Positions 1 to 6,367 of a stretch of DNA of 38,431 bases are shown piece by piece. Position 1 is the stretch's first letter, and every line of letters starts with the position of its first letter. Under the pieces are notes generated by a model. It made no database searches. It was not told the origin of the DNA and saw nothing but the letters and a program-made list of their open reading frames with translations. The position numbers and the translations under genes are program-made. The stretch is from a virus. The stretch lies in IMG/VR virus record IMGVR_UViG_3300047457_000279, positions 1 through 38,431 of that record, one strand, 5' to 3'.

Positions 1-73
1 AGATAAGTATGATCCTAAGCCTAATCATAAAGAGTATATTGAGAATAAGTATATGAATGGTAAGCATGAGTAA
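1..73 (+). CDS. C-terminal end of an upstream gene (partial)
   Basis: An open frame enters at the left edge (codons begin at base 2) and stops at TAA 71-73, giving 23 residues that end in NGKHE. The tail is charged and hydrophilic, and no family can be recognised from it. It overlaps the next start by 8 bases, the same stop/start coupling used throughout this arm, which supports it as the real end of a translated gene. Confidence 0.5.
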   Translation, partial: DKYDPKPNHKEYIENKYMNGKHE

Positions 74-332
74 GAAGAAGCGAGAAGAGTCTGAGGTAGT
101 AGTTACTTATAAGAAGAAGCGTGGTAGGCCTGTTGGTATAGAGCCTCTTATTGCTTGGCAGATTGAGTTGGATGGTGAGCATCTTGGTTATTCTACTACT
201 CTGAATGGTGTTAGTAGTATTCTTTATGATATGGGTTGGAAGGTGTGGGCTTATCGTCGGACGCCTGATAAGAAGGGTAGGCCTAAGTTTAAAGCGCGTG
301 TTGTCAGATTTGATAAGGAGAAGGATCTGTAA
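66..332 (+). CDS. small basic protein with AT-hook-like motif
   Basis: This 88-residue protein is of unknown function. Residues about 13-20 read YKKKRGRP, which contains the GRP core flanked by basic residues typical of an AT-hook that binds the minor groove of A/T-rich DNA. The rest (WQIELDGEHLGYS, then a Trp/Tyr-rich stretch) looks like a small folded domain with a basic C-terminus. ATG 66 was chosen because the protein then begins MSKKK; an in-frame ATG at 57 adds three residues, and neither has a good Shine-Dalgarno. It overlaps the upstream stop by 8 bases and ends in TAATG shared with the next gene. A DNA-binding role is inferred only from the short motif. Confidence 0.65.
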   Translation: MSKKKREESEVVVTYKKKRGRPVGIEPLIAWQIELDGEHLGYSTTLNGVSSILYDMGWKVWAYRRTPDKKGRPKFKARVVRFDKEKDL

Positions 333-466
333 TGGCTGTTGCTGGTACTATTAAGAAGGCTAAGTTGGCGGCTGCTAAGGAGCGCCGCTTGGAGCGAGGT
401 AAGAAGAAGATGGAGGCTAAGGCTCTTCGTCAGGCCCGCAAGTTGAAGGAGAAGCAGCGTGTTTAA
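332..466 (+). CDS. very basic 44-residue protein
   Basis: This Lys/Arg/Ala-rich peptide of 44 residues (about 40% Lys+Arg) is predicted to be one long charged helix. Its ATG shares a base with the stop of the upstream gene, and purine-rich AAGGAG lies about 12 bases upstream. It overlaps the next start (GTG 459) by 8 bases. No family is recognised. A nucleic-acid-binding or charge-neutralising role is possible but unproven. Support comes from tight stop/start coupling on both sides and codon use like the neighbours. Confidence 0.5.
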   Translation: MAVAGTIKKAKLAAAKERRLERGKKKMEAKALRQARKLKEKQRV

Positions 467-638
467 GTTTTACACTAAGGGAGACGACCGCTTGTTTGAG
501 GGGGCTATTTTTCTGAATGGTCAGAAGATTGCTACTTTGTATGCTGGTGTGTATCCTGATGGTGAGATTGTTATTCAGGTTGAGGATGGTAGTGGTAGGT
601 TGCAGACTGAGTGGAGTGATTATGAAGAGTCTGATTGA
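459..638 (+). CDS. 59-residue hypothetical protein
   Basis: It begins at GTG 459, preceded by GGAG at a suitable distance, and overlaps both neighbours. The sequence starts MFKFYTKGDD, has alternating hydrophobic/polar residues (GAIFLNGQKIATLYAG, then GEIVIQVEDG) that suggest a small beta-sheet domain, and ends in an acidic tail (EWSDYEESD). No family is recognised. Its position directly before the exonuclease suggests membership of the recombination operon, but no function can be assigned. Confidence 0.5.
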   Translation: MFKFYTKGDDRLFEGAIFLNGQKIATLYAGVYPDGEIVIQVEDGSGRLQTEWSDYEESD

Positions 639-1407
639 TGTTATCAAGCGCGAGACGAATAAGCCTCGTAATGATTATATGCTTCATTTCTCGTCGCACT
701 TGATGAATGATCGTCATACTGTTTTGTATTTTCATCATGGTTATCCTGAGGATTCTTGGGATAAGCCTTGGATGAATACGCTTCCTCTTTTGCAGGGCAC
801 GGCTATTCATGAATATGTGCATACTCTTATGGGTGAGCATCACCAGCCGTATGCTAGTGAGGTTCAGATTATATGTAATGATTTTGAGTATCCTTGGACG
901 GGTACGGTGGATGCTTATACTGAGGATTCTAATCAAAATGTTGTTTTGGTAGATTATAAGACGATTAGTGGTACGTCGTTTGGTTTTCTTGATGGTCCTA
1001 AGCCTGAACATATTATGCAGGTTAGTGCATATTTTCATTATGGTATGCCGGGTGTGGGTAGTGTTGGTATTTTGTATTTGCCGACGAGTCCTGATTATCG
1101 TAGGCGCTGGCCCGAACCAGTGTTTTATGATGTTACTCCTCATCCTAAGGAGGCAATTGAGGGTAGGATTCGTCAGGTTGAGGCTGCTATTGGTTTGTAT
1201 CCTTTTGATTTGCCTGATCCTATGATGGGTACGAAGGAGTGGAAGTATAATAAGAAGGAGAAGCAGTGGGAGCATTGGCTTCGTCCTCATTATTCTAGTA
1301 TGTTTTGTCCTTGGAAGGACCAAGAGGATGATCCGTGTGGTTGTAGTAATCAAAAGCCCGAGTTGTTGGAGGTTAGCGATGAAGCGCCTGAAGCGACTGT
1401 GGAATAG
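622..1407 (+). CDS. RecB/Cas4-like PD-(D/E)XK exonuclease
   Basis: This 261-residue nuclease is predicted to resect double-stranded DNA ends for recombination. It shows the order of motifs expected of RecB/Cas4-type PD-(D/E)XK enzymes: GTAIHEYVH near residue 63, an acidic position around E80, TGTVDAY with D97, and VLVDYKT with D111 and K113, then QVSAYFHY. Near the C-terminus FCPW and PCGC supply three cysteines which, as in Cas4/AddB-like proteins, could help hold an Fe-S cluster, although the fourth ligand is not obvious. ATG 622 has GGAG upstream and overlaps the previous gene by 17 bases. A Rad52-like annealing protein lies two genes downstream, so the pair likely forms an exonuclease/annealase recombination module. 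Confidence 0.75.
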   Translation: MKSLIDVIKRETNKPRNDYMLHFSSHLMNDRHTVLYFHHGYPEDSWDKPWMNTLPLLQGTAIHEYVHTLMGEHHQPYASEVQIICNDFEYPWTGTVDAYTEDSNQNVVLVDYKTISGTSFGFLDGPKPEHIMQVSAYFHYGMPGVGSVGILYLPTSPDYRRRWPEPVFYDVTPHPKEAIEGRIRQVEAAIGLYPFDLPDPMMGTKEWKYNKKEKQWEHWLRPHYSSMFCPWKDQEDDPCGCSNQKPELLEVSDEAPEATVE

Positions 1408-1567
1408 GTATAATCCTCGCCGTACATATATTGAGATGGATGACGCTATGATCGCTTGGATGAGTCAGTTGGGTTATGTAGAGTTGTATCGTGGCGAGTG
1501 GTTCTTTACTGAATCTGGTATTGATGCCCTTAAGGAGGGGATTAAAGTTGCAAACATTCGTTCCTGA
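1379..1567 (+). CDS. 62-residue hypothetical protein, possible winged-helix
   Basis: The gene overlaps the end of the exonuclease by 29 bases and the next gene by 20. A basic N-terminus (MKRLKRLWNRYNPRR) precedes a segment, MAWM-like helix then GYVELYRGEWFFTESGIDALKEG, whose pattern (helix, short hairpin, 'T..G..AL..G') resembles the recognition helix and wing of small winged-helix proteins. This is a shape argument only and no family is recognised. Codon use matches the neighbours. Confidence 0.55.
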   Translation: MKRLKRLWNRYNPRRTYIEMDDAMIAWMSQLGYVELYRGEWFFTESGIDALKEGIKVANIRS

Positions 1568-1997
1568 AAATACATTTTCTAATAGTGTTTTTGTGCTTGA
1601 TCGTCAGCGTCTTGGTAAGCAGCGTGTAGAGACTCTTCAAATTATGAAGGCTCTTGCTGGTCTTAGTAAGGGTTGGATTAATCATCCTGCTACTCGTATG
1701 TGGCGGGGTTATGAATATGCTCTACTTATGTATCAGCATTATACTGTTGAAGAGTGGAAGCGCCGGGGCTACAAAGACACTTGTTGGGATAAAACTAAAG
1801 CCGTATACGACGAGTTTTTTGATACATCTATGTATAAATCGTGTGATATAGGAATGCCACACTGGTGGGGCGATAATCGTGTGCATGATTCACACAAATC
1901 AGCCCTTGTATTTAAGGATCCGGTATGGTATAATACGATCTATCCTGATGTTGTTGGAGAATACAATTATTATTGGCCTGTAGCCAAGGAGGACTAA
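1548..1997 (+). CDS. MSMEG_6728-like (pyrimidine dimer DNA glycosylase-like) protein
   Basis: This 149-residue protein opens LQTFVPENTFSNSVFVLD and continues RLGKQRVETLQIMKAL, GWINHPATRMWRGYE and EEWKRRGYKDT. I recognise that arrangement as the MSMEG_6728 family, annotated as pyrimidine dimer DNA glycosylase-like and related to T4 DenV-type repair proteins; enzymatic activity in the family is little tested. The start is TTG 1548, because AAGGAGGGG ends 7 bases before it and the family begins at 'QTF'. It lies between the exonuclease and the annealing protein, which suggests a DNA repair role. It ends in TAATG shared with the next gene. Confidence 0.7.
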   Translation: MQTFVPENTFSNSVFVLDRQRLGKQRVETLQIMKALAGLSKGWINHPATRMWRGYEYALLMYQHYTVEEWKRRGYKDTCWDKTKAVYDEFFDTSMYKSCDIGMPHWWGDNRVHDSHKSALVFKDPVWYNTIYPDVVGEYNYYWPVAKED

Positions 1998-2626
1998 TGA
2001 TCCCGAAGGATCTAACAGAGAAGTTTCATCCTAGTCTTGTCAAGAAGAATCAGAGCAATCAGGATTATGTAGCCATTGATGGTTATATTAATCGTTTGAA
2101 TGATGTGCTTGGTCATGCTTGGGCGTGGCAGATTAATACTTGGCAGATTACTGATGCTGCTCCGACTAAGAGTGGTAAGCCACAGTATATGGCTGTAGTG
2201 CAGGGTACGCTCACTATTATCTTGTCTGACATTGGTGTTGTTAGTGTTGGAGAGGATGATGAGGATGCCTTTTTGACAACACAGAAGGCTATGATTAGTC
2301 GTGATGGTATCGGAGCGAACATTAATTTTGATCCTGATACTGCCGTCAAGTCTGCTCAGGCTGAGGCGCTTAAGAAGGCGTGCCACCAGTATGGTATTGC
2401 TCTCTACTTGTGGGACGCTGCGGAGCGTGATTTTGTAGAGTTGCAGCGTCAGGCTAGTAAGAATGATGTTGCGTTGAAGCAGTTGGTAGTGGCGTATACG
2501 CAGCGAGCACTAGAGTTGGATCCGGGTACTATGCCTGAGAAGGATCAGATGATGGAGGTCCTTGATATTGAGGATCTTGATATTGAGTCTATTCGTGAGG
2601 CTCTTACTAAGAAGGGAGTATTGTAA
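1997..2626 (+). CDS. Rad52/Rad22-like single-strand annealing protein
   Basis: This 209-residue protein is predicted to anneal complementary single strands during phage recombination. The N-terminal 140 residues carry the Rad52/22 pattern: AIDGYINRLNDVLG, WQINTWQIT, MAVVQGTLTII, then a conserved core around GVVSVGEDD, SRDGIGANI and DTAVKSAQAEALKKAC, followed by YGIALYLW. The last 60 residues are acidic (a direct repeat encodes LDIEDLDIES) and may be the surface that contacts SSB or nuclease. AAGGAGG precedes ATG 1997. It works naturally with the exonuclease two genes upstream. Confidence 0.8.
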   Translation: MIPKDLTEKFHPSLVKKNQSNQDYVAIDGYINRLNDVLGHAWAWQINTWQITDAAPTKSGKPQYMAVVQGTLTIILSDIGVVSVGEDDEDAFLTTQKAMISRDGIGANINFDPDTAVKSAQAEALKKACHQYGIALYLWDAAERDFVELQRQASKNDVALKQLVVAYTQRALELDPGTMPEKDQMMEVLDIEDLDIESIREALTKKGVL

Positions 2627-2913
2627 TGAAGATGTATCAAGTAAGGTTCCTGCTGGAGACTATGGCAGTATTGTTTGAGAAGAAGCGGGATATTATGGCT
2701 CTTCTTGATGATATGTCTAGCCGCATGGAAGAGTTGGAGATGGAGTTGGAGCAGTTGATGACTGACGCTGGCTTTGATGTTGTTAATAAGCAGTTTGGTC
2801 GTGGCTGGTGGGACAGCACCGCGTATGACTCTTCGCTTAAGATTGGCCTTGACGCTGACGGTGCTTGTGACTGTCAGAATTGTAAGCCCGACTCGTCGTA
2901 TAGGATGGACTAA
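2626..2913 (+). CDS. 95-residue hypothetical protein with Cys pair
   Basis: The N-terminal half is a heptad-like helix (RDIMALLDDMSSRMEELEMEL) likely to form a coiled coil. The C-terminal half has GRGWWDSTAYDSS and a CDCQNC cluster that could bind a metal or form disulfides. No family is recognised. It shares TAATG with the gene before and overlaps the dUTPase start by one base, so it is translated as part of the same operon between the annealing protein and dUTPase. Confidence 0.6.
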   Translation: MKMYQVRFLLETMAVLFEKKRDIMALLDDMSSRMEELEMELEQLMTDAGFDVVNKQFGRGWWDSTAYDSSLKIGLDADGACDCQNCKPDSSYRMD

Positions 2914-3353
2914 TGCTAGAGATTCGCTATGAGAATGATGGTGACGTGCTGAATATGCCGTACCGTAAGTATCTACAGGATGGTGCATACGACCTTCATG
3001 CTAATGAGAAGGTAAGCATTCCCGCTAAGGGCCACGCTATCGTAGATACAGGTATTCGTATTCAGATTCCTGTGGGGCACGTCGGCCTCATTTGTAGTCG
3101 TAGTGGACTCGCAGCAGACAAGGGCATCTTCGTACTTAATGCTCCCGGTATTATTGACTCTGGTTATTCTGGGAATATCAAAGTTATCCTTGGTAATCTT
3201 GGTGATGCGGCATATCATATTGGTAATGGTATGCGTATTGCTCAGATTATGATTATTCCTCTATCAGAGTATTATTTTAATCCCGGTAAGGTATGGGGCG
3301 CAGAGCGTGGCGAGAATGGTTTTGGAAGCACAGGACTAGACCCGGAGTTTTAA
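2913..3353 (+). CDS. dut: dUTP diphosphatase (dUTPase)
   Basis: This 146-residue trimeric-type dUTPase hydrolyses dUTP to dUMP and pyrophosphate, keeping uracil out of DNA and feeding dTMP synthesis. All five signature motifs are visible in order: GAYDLHA (I), CSRSGLAADKG (II, phosphate binding), GIIDSGYSGNIKV (III, uracil pocket with catalytic Asp), RIAQIMI (IV) and RGENGFGSTG (V, P-loop-like arm). The length is normal for the family. Start and stop overlap both neighbours by one base. The next gene is the polymerase N-half, placing nucleotide supply beside replication. Confidence 0.93.
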   Translation: MLEIRYENDGDVLNMPYRKYLQDGAYDLHANEKVSIPAKGHAIVDTGIRIQIPVGHVGLICSRSGLAADKGIFVLNAPGIIDSGYSGNIKVILGNLGDAAYHIGNGMRIAQIMIIPLSEYYFNPGKVWGAERGENGFGSTGLDPEF

Positions 3354-4297
3354 TGCCTATAATTGCTATTGATACTGAGACTACAGGCGTAGGATGGCAC
3401 GACGAAGCCTTTATGGTTAGCCTTGCCTATACTAATGTAGATGGTGGCATCACATCGTATGTTTGGGATAAACGTGAGACAGCCCATTGGGACTACGCTC
3501 TAGAAGAGATTGACTATTATCTCATCGGAGCCGATAAGATCATCATGCACAATGCCAAGTTTGACATTCAAAAATTGTGTCGTCTAGGCTTTCCTACTAG
3601 TCTATTTGCAGACAAGTTTGAGGACACACAAGCCATCGCGCATTTAATTGATGAGCATCAGTCTACAAGTCTAAAGTATCTAGCCCGCACAATCCTTAAA
3701 GAAGAGACGGACGAGGACGAGGTGCTGAAGGTCTGGCGGCGTAAGAATAAACTAAAGAAAGAGGATGGTTATGAGCCAATCCCAAACGAAATCCTTGCTC
3801 CTTATGCAGCCAAGGATGCAGAGTTTACTTTGCGTCTATACGAGAGTCTATGGCCTCGCTTGCCCAAGGACTTGCACCCTCTGTACCAGATCGAAAAAGA
3901 CTTGACGCTCGCTTTGCTTCGTATCGAAGCGCAAGGCATGAGCGTTGATCAAAAGTATATTACATATAAGCGTAAGGAGTATGGTGATCGGATTTACAAA
4001 CTTAAGTCTCGTATTGGGGAACTTGCTGGCGAAGACTTCAACCCGCAGTCACACCAGCAGGTCCTTGCGGCCCTCCAAGAGCGAGGATTCGTGGTATCCT
4101 CTACCTCCAAGGACGCGCTCAAAGAAGTCGATGATGAACTAGCACGGCTTATTCTAGAGTTGCGCGAGGCTAACAAGATTAAGTCAACGTATTTTGACGC
4201 TTTGCATGATGAGGCTAAAGATAATATTCTTCATCCTAATTTTCGTCAGCATGGCACAAGGACTGGGCGCATGAGTAGCGGAGCAGCAGAAGCATGA
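3353..4297 (+). CDS. DNA polymerase I, N-terminal half (3'-5' exonuclease and thumb) of a split gene
   Basis: This is the N-terminal 314 residues of a family A polymerase. The proofreading exonuclease looks intact: Exo I D7-T-E9, Exo II HNAKFD with N67 and D71, Exo III YAAKDAE with Y151 and D155. A thumb-like helical region follows (about 180-285), then GTRTGRMSSG near residues 301-310, the start of the palm TGR(L/M)SS motif. It stops at once after GAAEA, just where intact polymerases continue into the NxQNIP motif. That missing part begins at base 5058. ATG 3353 shares a base with the dUTPase stop. The stop TGA overlaps the glycosyltransferase ATG in ATGA, so translation is probably coupled. 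The two halves must associate to polymerise. Confidence 0.88.
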   Translation: MPIIAIDTETTGVGWHDEAFMVSLAYTNVDGGITSYVWDKRETAHWDYALEEIDYYLIGADKIIMHNAKFDIQKLCRLGFPTSLFADKFEDTQAIAHLIDEHQSTSLKYLARTILKEETDEDEVLKVWRRKNKLKKEDGYEPIPNEILAPYAAKDAEFTLRLYESLWPRLPKDLHPLYQIEKDLTLALLRIEAQGMSVDQKYITYKRKEYGDRIYKLKSRIGELAGEDFNPQSHQQVLAALQERGFVVSSTSKDALKEVDDELARLILELREANKIKSTYFDALHDEAKDNILHPNFRQHGTRTGRMSSGAAEA

Positions 4298-5061
4298 TTA
4301 GTGTTATTACACCGACATATGAGACAAATCCCGACATTCTCGCACGAACATGGGCTAGTCTGAAAAACCAGACATACACGGATTGGGAGTGGGTTGTTTG
4401 GGATGACTCGTATACTAGTAGTGTATGGAGTCAGGTATACGGCTTTTGCTCTGATGAGCGGTATCGCATTCGTTTGTTTCGTGGTCACACAAATTCTGGT
4501 ATGATCGGTCAAGTCAAACGATGGGCATTCATGGTCGCACAAGGAGACATTCTCGTAGAATTAGATCATGATGATGAGTTAACATATGATGCTCTCGCAG
4601 AGATTGATAAGGCTTTTAAAGATCCTAGCGTTGGCTTCGTATATTCTAATTGTAGTGAAATCAATCAAGAAGGCGAATCTTGTAGGTATCCTGAGGGTTG
4701 GGCGTTCGGATACGGCTCAGAATACTATGATGAAGAGTATGGTTATTGGGTGATGCGCGCACCAGAAATCAACGCTATAACGATGAGTCATATTGTTAGT
4801 ATGCCTAATCATGTTCGTGCTTGGCGTGCTAGCGTTTATCGTGAACTTAATGGTCATAATCCTCTTCTTCGTGTAGCAGATGATTATGAGTTTATGGTAC
4901 GAACTATGCTACATACTAAGTATCATCATATTGATAAGTTGTTATACTTGCAGCATATTAGCCCATTCACTGCTCAGCGAGTGCATAATGCTGAGATCCA
5001 ACAACGAGTAGCGTTTATCTCGCATAAATATCAAGACCAGATTAAGGCTAAGTTTGCATGA
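4294..5061 (+). CDS. family 2 (GT-A fold) glycosyltransferase inserted in polA
   Basis: This 255-residue glycosyltransferase 2-like protein probably transfers a sugar from a nucleotide donor. It begins ISVITPTYETNP and LKNQTYTDWEWVVWDD, the nucleotide-binding beta/alpha start of GT2 enzymes. The metal-binding DxD is LDHDDE (D91-D94) and a later acidic ADDYEF (about 195-200) fits the catalytic base. There is no signal peptide or membrane segment, so it acts in the cytoplasm. It lies exactly between the two polymerase halves, with 4-base ATGA overlaps at both ends. The acceptor is unknown: modified phage DNA bases, a virion protein or a host glycan are all possible. No gene for a hydroxymethylated base is in the window. 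Confidence 0.85.
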   Translation: MISVITPTYETNPDILARTWASLKNQTYTDWEWVVWDDSYTSSVWSQVYGFCSDERYRIRLFRGHTNSGMIGQVKRWAFMVAQGDILVELDHDDELTYDALAEIDKAFKDPSVGFVYSNCSEINQEGESCRYPEGWAFGYGSEYYDEEYGYWVMRAPEINAITMSHIVSMPNHVRAWRASVYRELNGHNPLLRVADDYEFMVRTMLHTKYHHIDKLLYLQHISPFTAQRVHNAEIQQRVAFISHKYQDQIKAKFA

Positions 5062-5801
5062 ACGTACAGAATATTCCACGAAGCCAGAAGGATGTGAAGC
5101 GTGCATTCGTCCCGAAACTTGACGCATACCTATTCTTTGATTACAAAGCCATTGAAGTCAGGCTTCTCGCATACTACTTGGCCGCAGCAATCGGTGATCA
5201 TTCTCTGGCTACCGAAATCAACAACGGCTCAGACCCCCATGCTATTACCGCTCAAGGACTCTTCCAACAGACAAGCGTCACAGACGAGCAGAGGCAAATA
5301 GGGAAGACACTAAACTTTAGTATTATTTATGGTGGTGGTACGCCTACCATCATGCGCCAACTAGGAGTTCAACACAAAGAGGCAAGGCGCCTACTCAATG
5401 CTTATCATGAGACTAGGCCCGGTATTAAACTTCTTAACCAGAGTATCGCAGAAACATTGGATATGCGTGGTTATATCCAGAGTTTGTATGGCCGCAGACT
5501 GCACGTCCTAGAAGCACACAAGGCGCTGAACGCTTTGATTCAAGGATCAGCCGCCGACCTCATGCGAGACAGCGTAGTTCGTGTCAACAATCATCTATAC
5601 ACCAAATATACTACACATATCGTAAATATCGTGCATGATGAGATCATCCTAGACGCTGACAATAATGAGATTCCAGAACTAGTTAACACAATCCCTACAC
5701 TTATGGGGAATAAAACCGTAGAACAATTCGTTAGTATAGAAACAGATTGTGAGATTAGTTATACTAACTGGGCGAATAAGGAGCCGTATAATGCAGCATA
5801 A
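5058..5801 (+). CDS. DNA polymerase I, C-terminal half (palm and fingers) of a split gene
   Basis: This 247-residue polymerase core resumes directly at NVQNIPRSQ. Motif A is FFDYKAIEVR (D28, E33). Motif B has R79, K83, F87 and Y91 with the same spacing as Klenow R754/K758/F762/Y766. Motif C is IVHDEI (H193, D194, E195). All catalytic residues for nucleotide addition are present, so activity is expected once joined with the N-half. The only extra residue relative to a continuous protein is the initiator Met. The gene starts within the glycosyltransferase stop (ATGA) and overlaps the HNH gene by 11 bases. F87 rather than Tyr at the ribose-selecting position is as in Klenow. Confidence 0.9.
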   Translation: MNVQNIPRSQKDVKRAFVPKLDAYLFFDYKAIEVRLLAYYLAAAIGDHSLATEINNGSDPHAITAQGLFQQTSVTDEQRQIGKTLNFSIIYGGGTPTIMRQLGVQHKEARRLLNAYHETRPGIKLLNQSIAETLDMRGYIQSLYGRRLHVLEAHKALNALIQGSAADLMRDSVVRVNNHLYTKYTTHIVNIVHDEIILDADNNEIPELVNTIPTLMGNKTVEQFVSIETDCEISYTNWANKEPYNAA

Positions 5802-6141
5802 GAAGTGTACGCATTGTCATGAGACGAAGCACGTAGACGAATTCTATCAGTATCGTGGAACACCAGAGAGTATGTGTAGCGAGTGTCGTAAGGCAAAGAC
5901 GCGGACCCGTACTATTATTAATAAGGGTATTGTCGCTGAGGCTAAGTATAAGCCTTGTCATTGTTGCGGCAAGGTGCTAGACCCGGCGCTTATTGATCTT
6001 CACCATCTTGATCCTACTGAGAAGGAGTTGAATGTATCTCGCGCTATTCATGCTCGTTCTCCTGAGCGTCTGCGCGAAGAGATTAGCAAGTGTGTTCCAG
6101 TGTGTCGTCCATGCCATAGGGAGATTCACTATGGCAATTGA
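5791..6141 (+). CDS. HNH endonuclease
   Basis: This 116-residue zinc-containing HNH endonuclease carries two CxxC pairs near the N-terminus (C6/C9, C29/C32). The HNH core then follows: PCHCCG (C56-C59), LIDLHHLDP with H71/H72, and CVPVCRPCHREIH (C105, C108, H109, H113). Family members nick or cleave DNA and are often homing enzymes. AAGGAG lies 7 bases before ATG 5791, inside the end of the polymerase gene. Its place directly after the split polymerase suggests a past or present role in mobility at this locus. A packaging-linked HNH role is less likely this far from the terminase. Confidence 0.85.
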   Translation: MQHKKCTHCHETKHVDEFYQYRGTPESMCSECRKAKTRTRTIINKGIVAEAKYKPCHCCGKVLDPALIDLHHLDPTEKELNVSRAIHARSPERLREEISKCVPVCRPCHREIHYGN

Positions 6142-6367
6142 TGATCCAGTTAATAGTCCTGCCCACTATACTCAGGGCGAGATGGAGGTAATTACCGCCA
6201 TTGAGGGATTGGGACTTGACTATCACCAAGGGAATGTGCTAAAATATGTAGCACGATACCGCTACAAGAATGGTCTAGAGGATCTACGTAAGGCTAAGTG
6301 GTATATTGATCGCCTCATTTACATTGAGGAGCAGCGAGCAATCCAAACACAAAGGAGTTGGGTATGA
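6131..6367 (+). CDS. DUF3310 (SaV-like) protein
   Basis: This 78-residue protein of the DUF3310 family is common in phages beside replication genes and of unresolved function. Visible family marks are VNSPAHYTQGEMEVITAIEG at the start, GNVLKYVARYRYKNG in the middle, then LEDLRKAKWYIDRLI. The start ATG 6131 overlaps the HNH stop by 11 bases and the end overlaps the endolysin start by 4. All of the family's core is present, so it appears intact. Confidence 0.85.
   Translation: MAIDDPVNSPAHYTQGEMEVITAIEGLGLDYHQGNVLKYVARYRYKNGLEDLRKAKWYIDRLIYIEEQRAIQTQRSWV

Noticed and set aside
4294-5061. Group I intron or intein interrupting polA
   Set aside because: The insert is filled end to end by the glycosyltransferase frame, leaving no room for a ribozyme. 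It has in-frame stops relative to polA and no intein splice motifs, and each half has its own start and stop.
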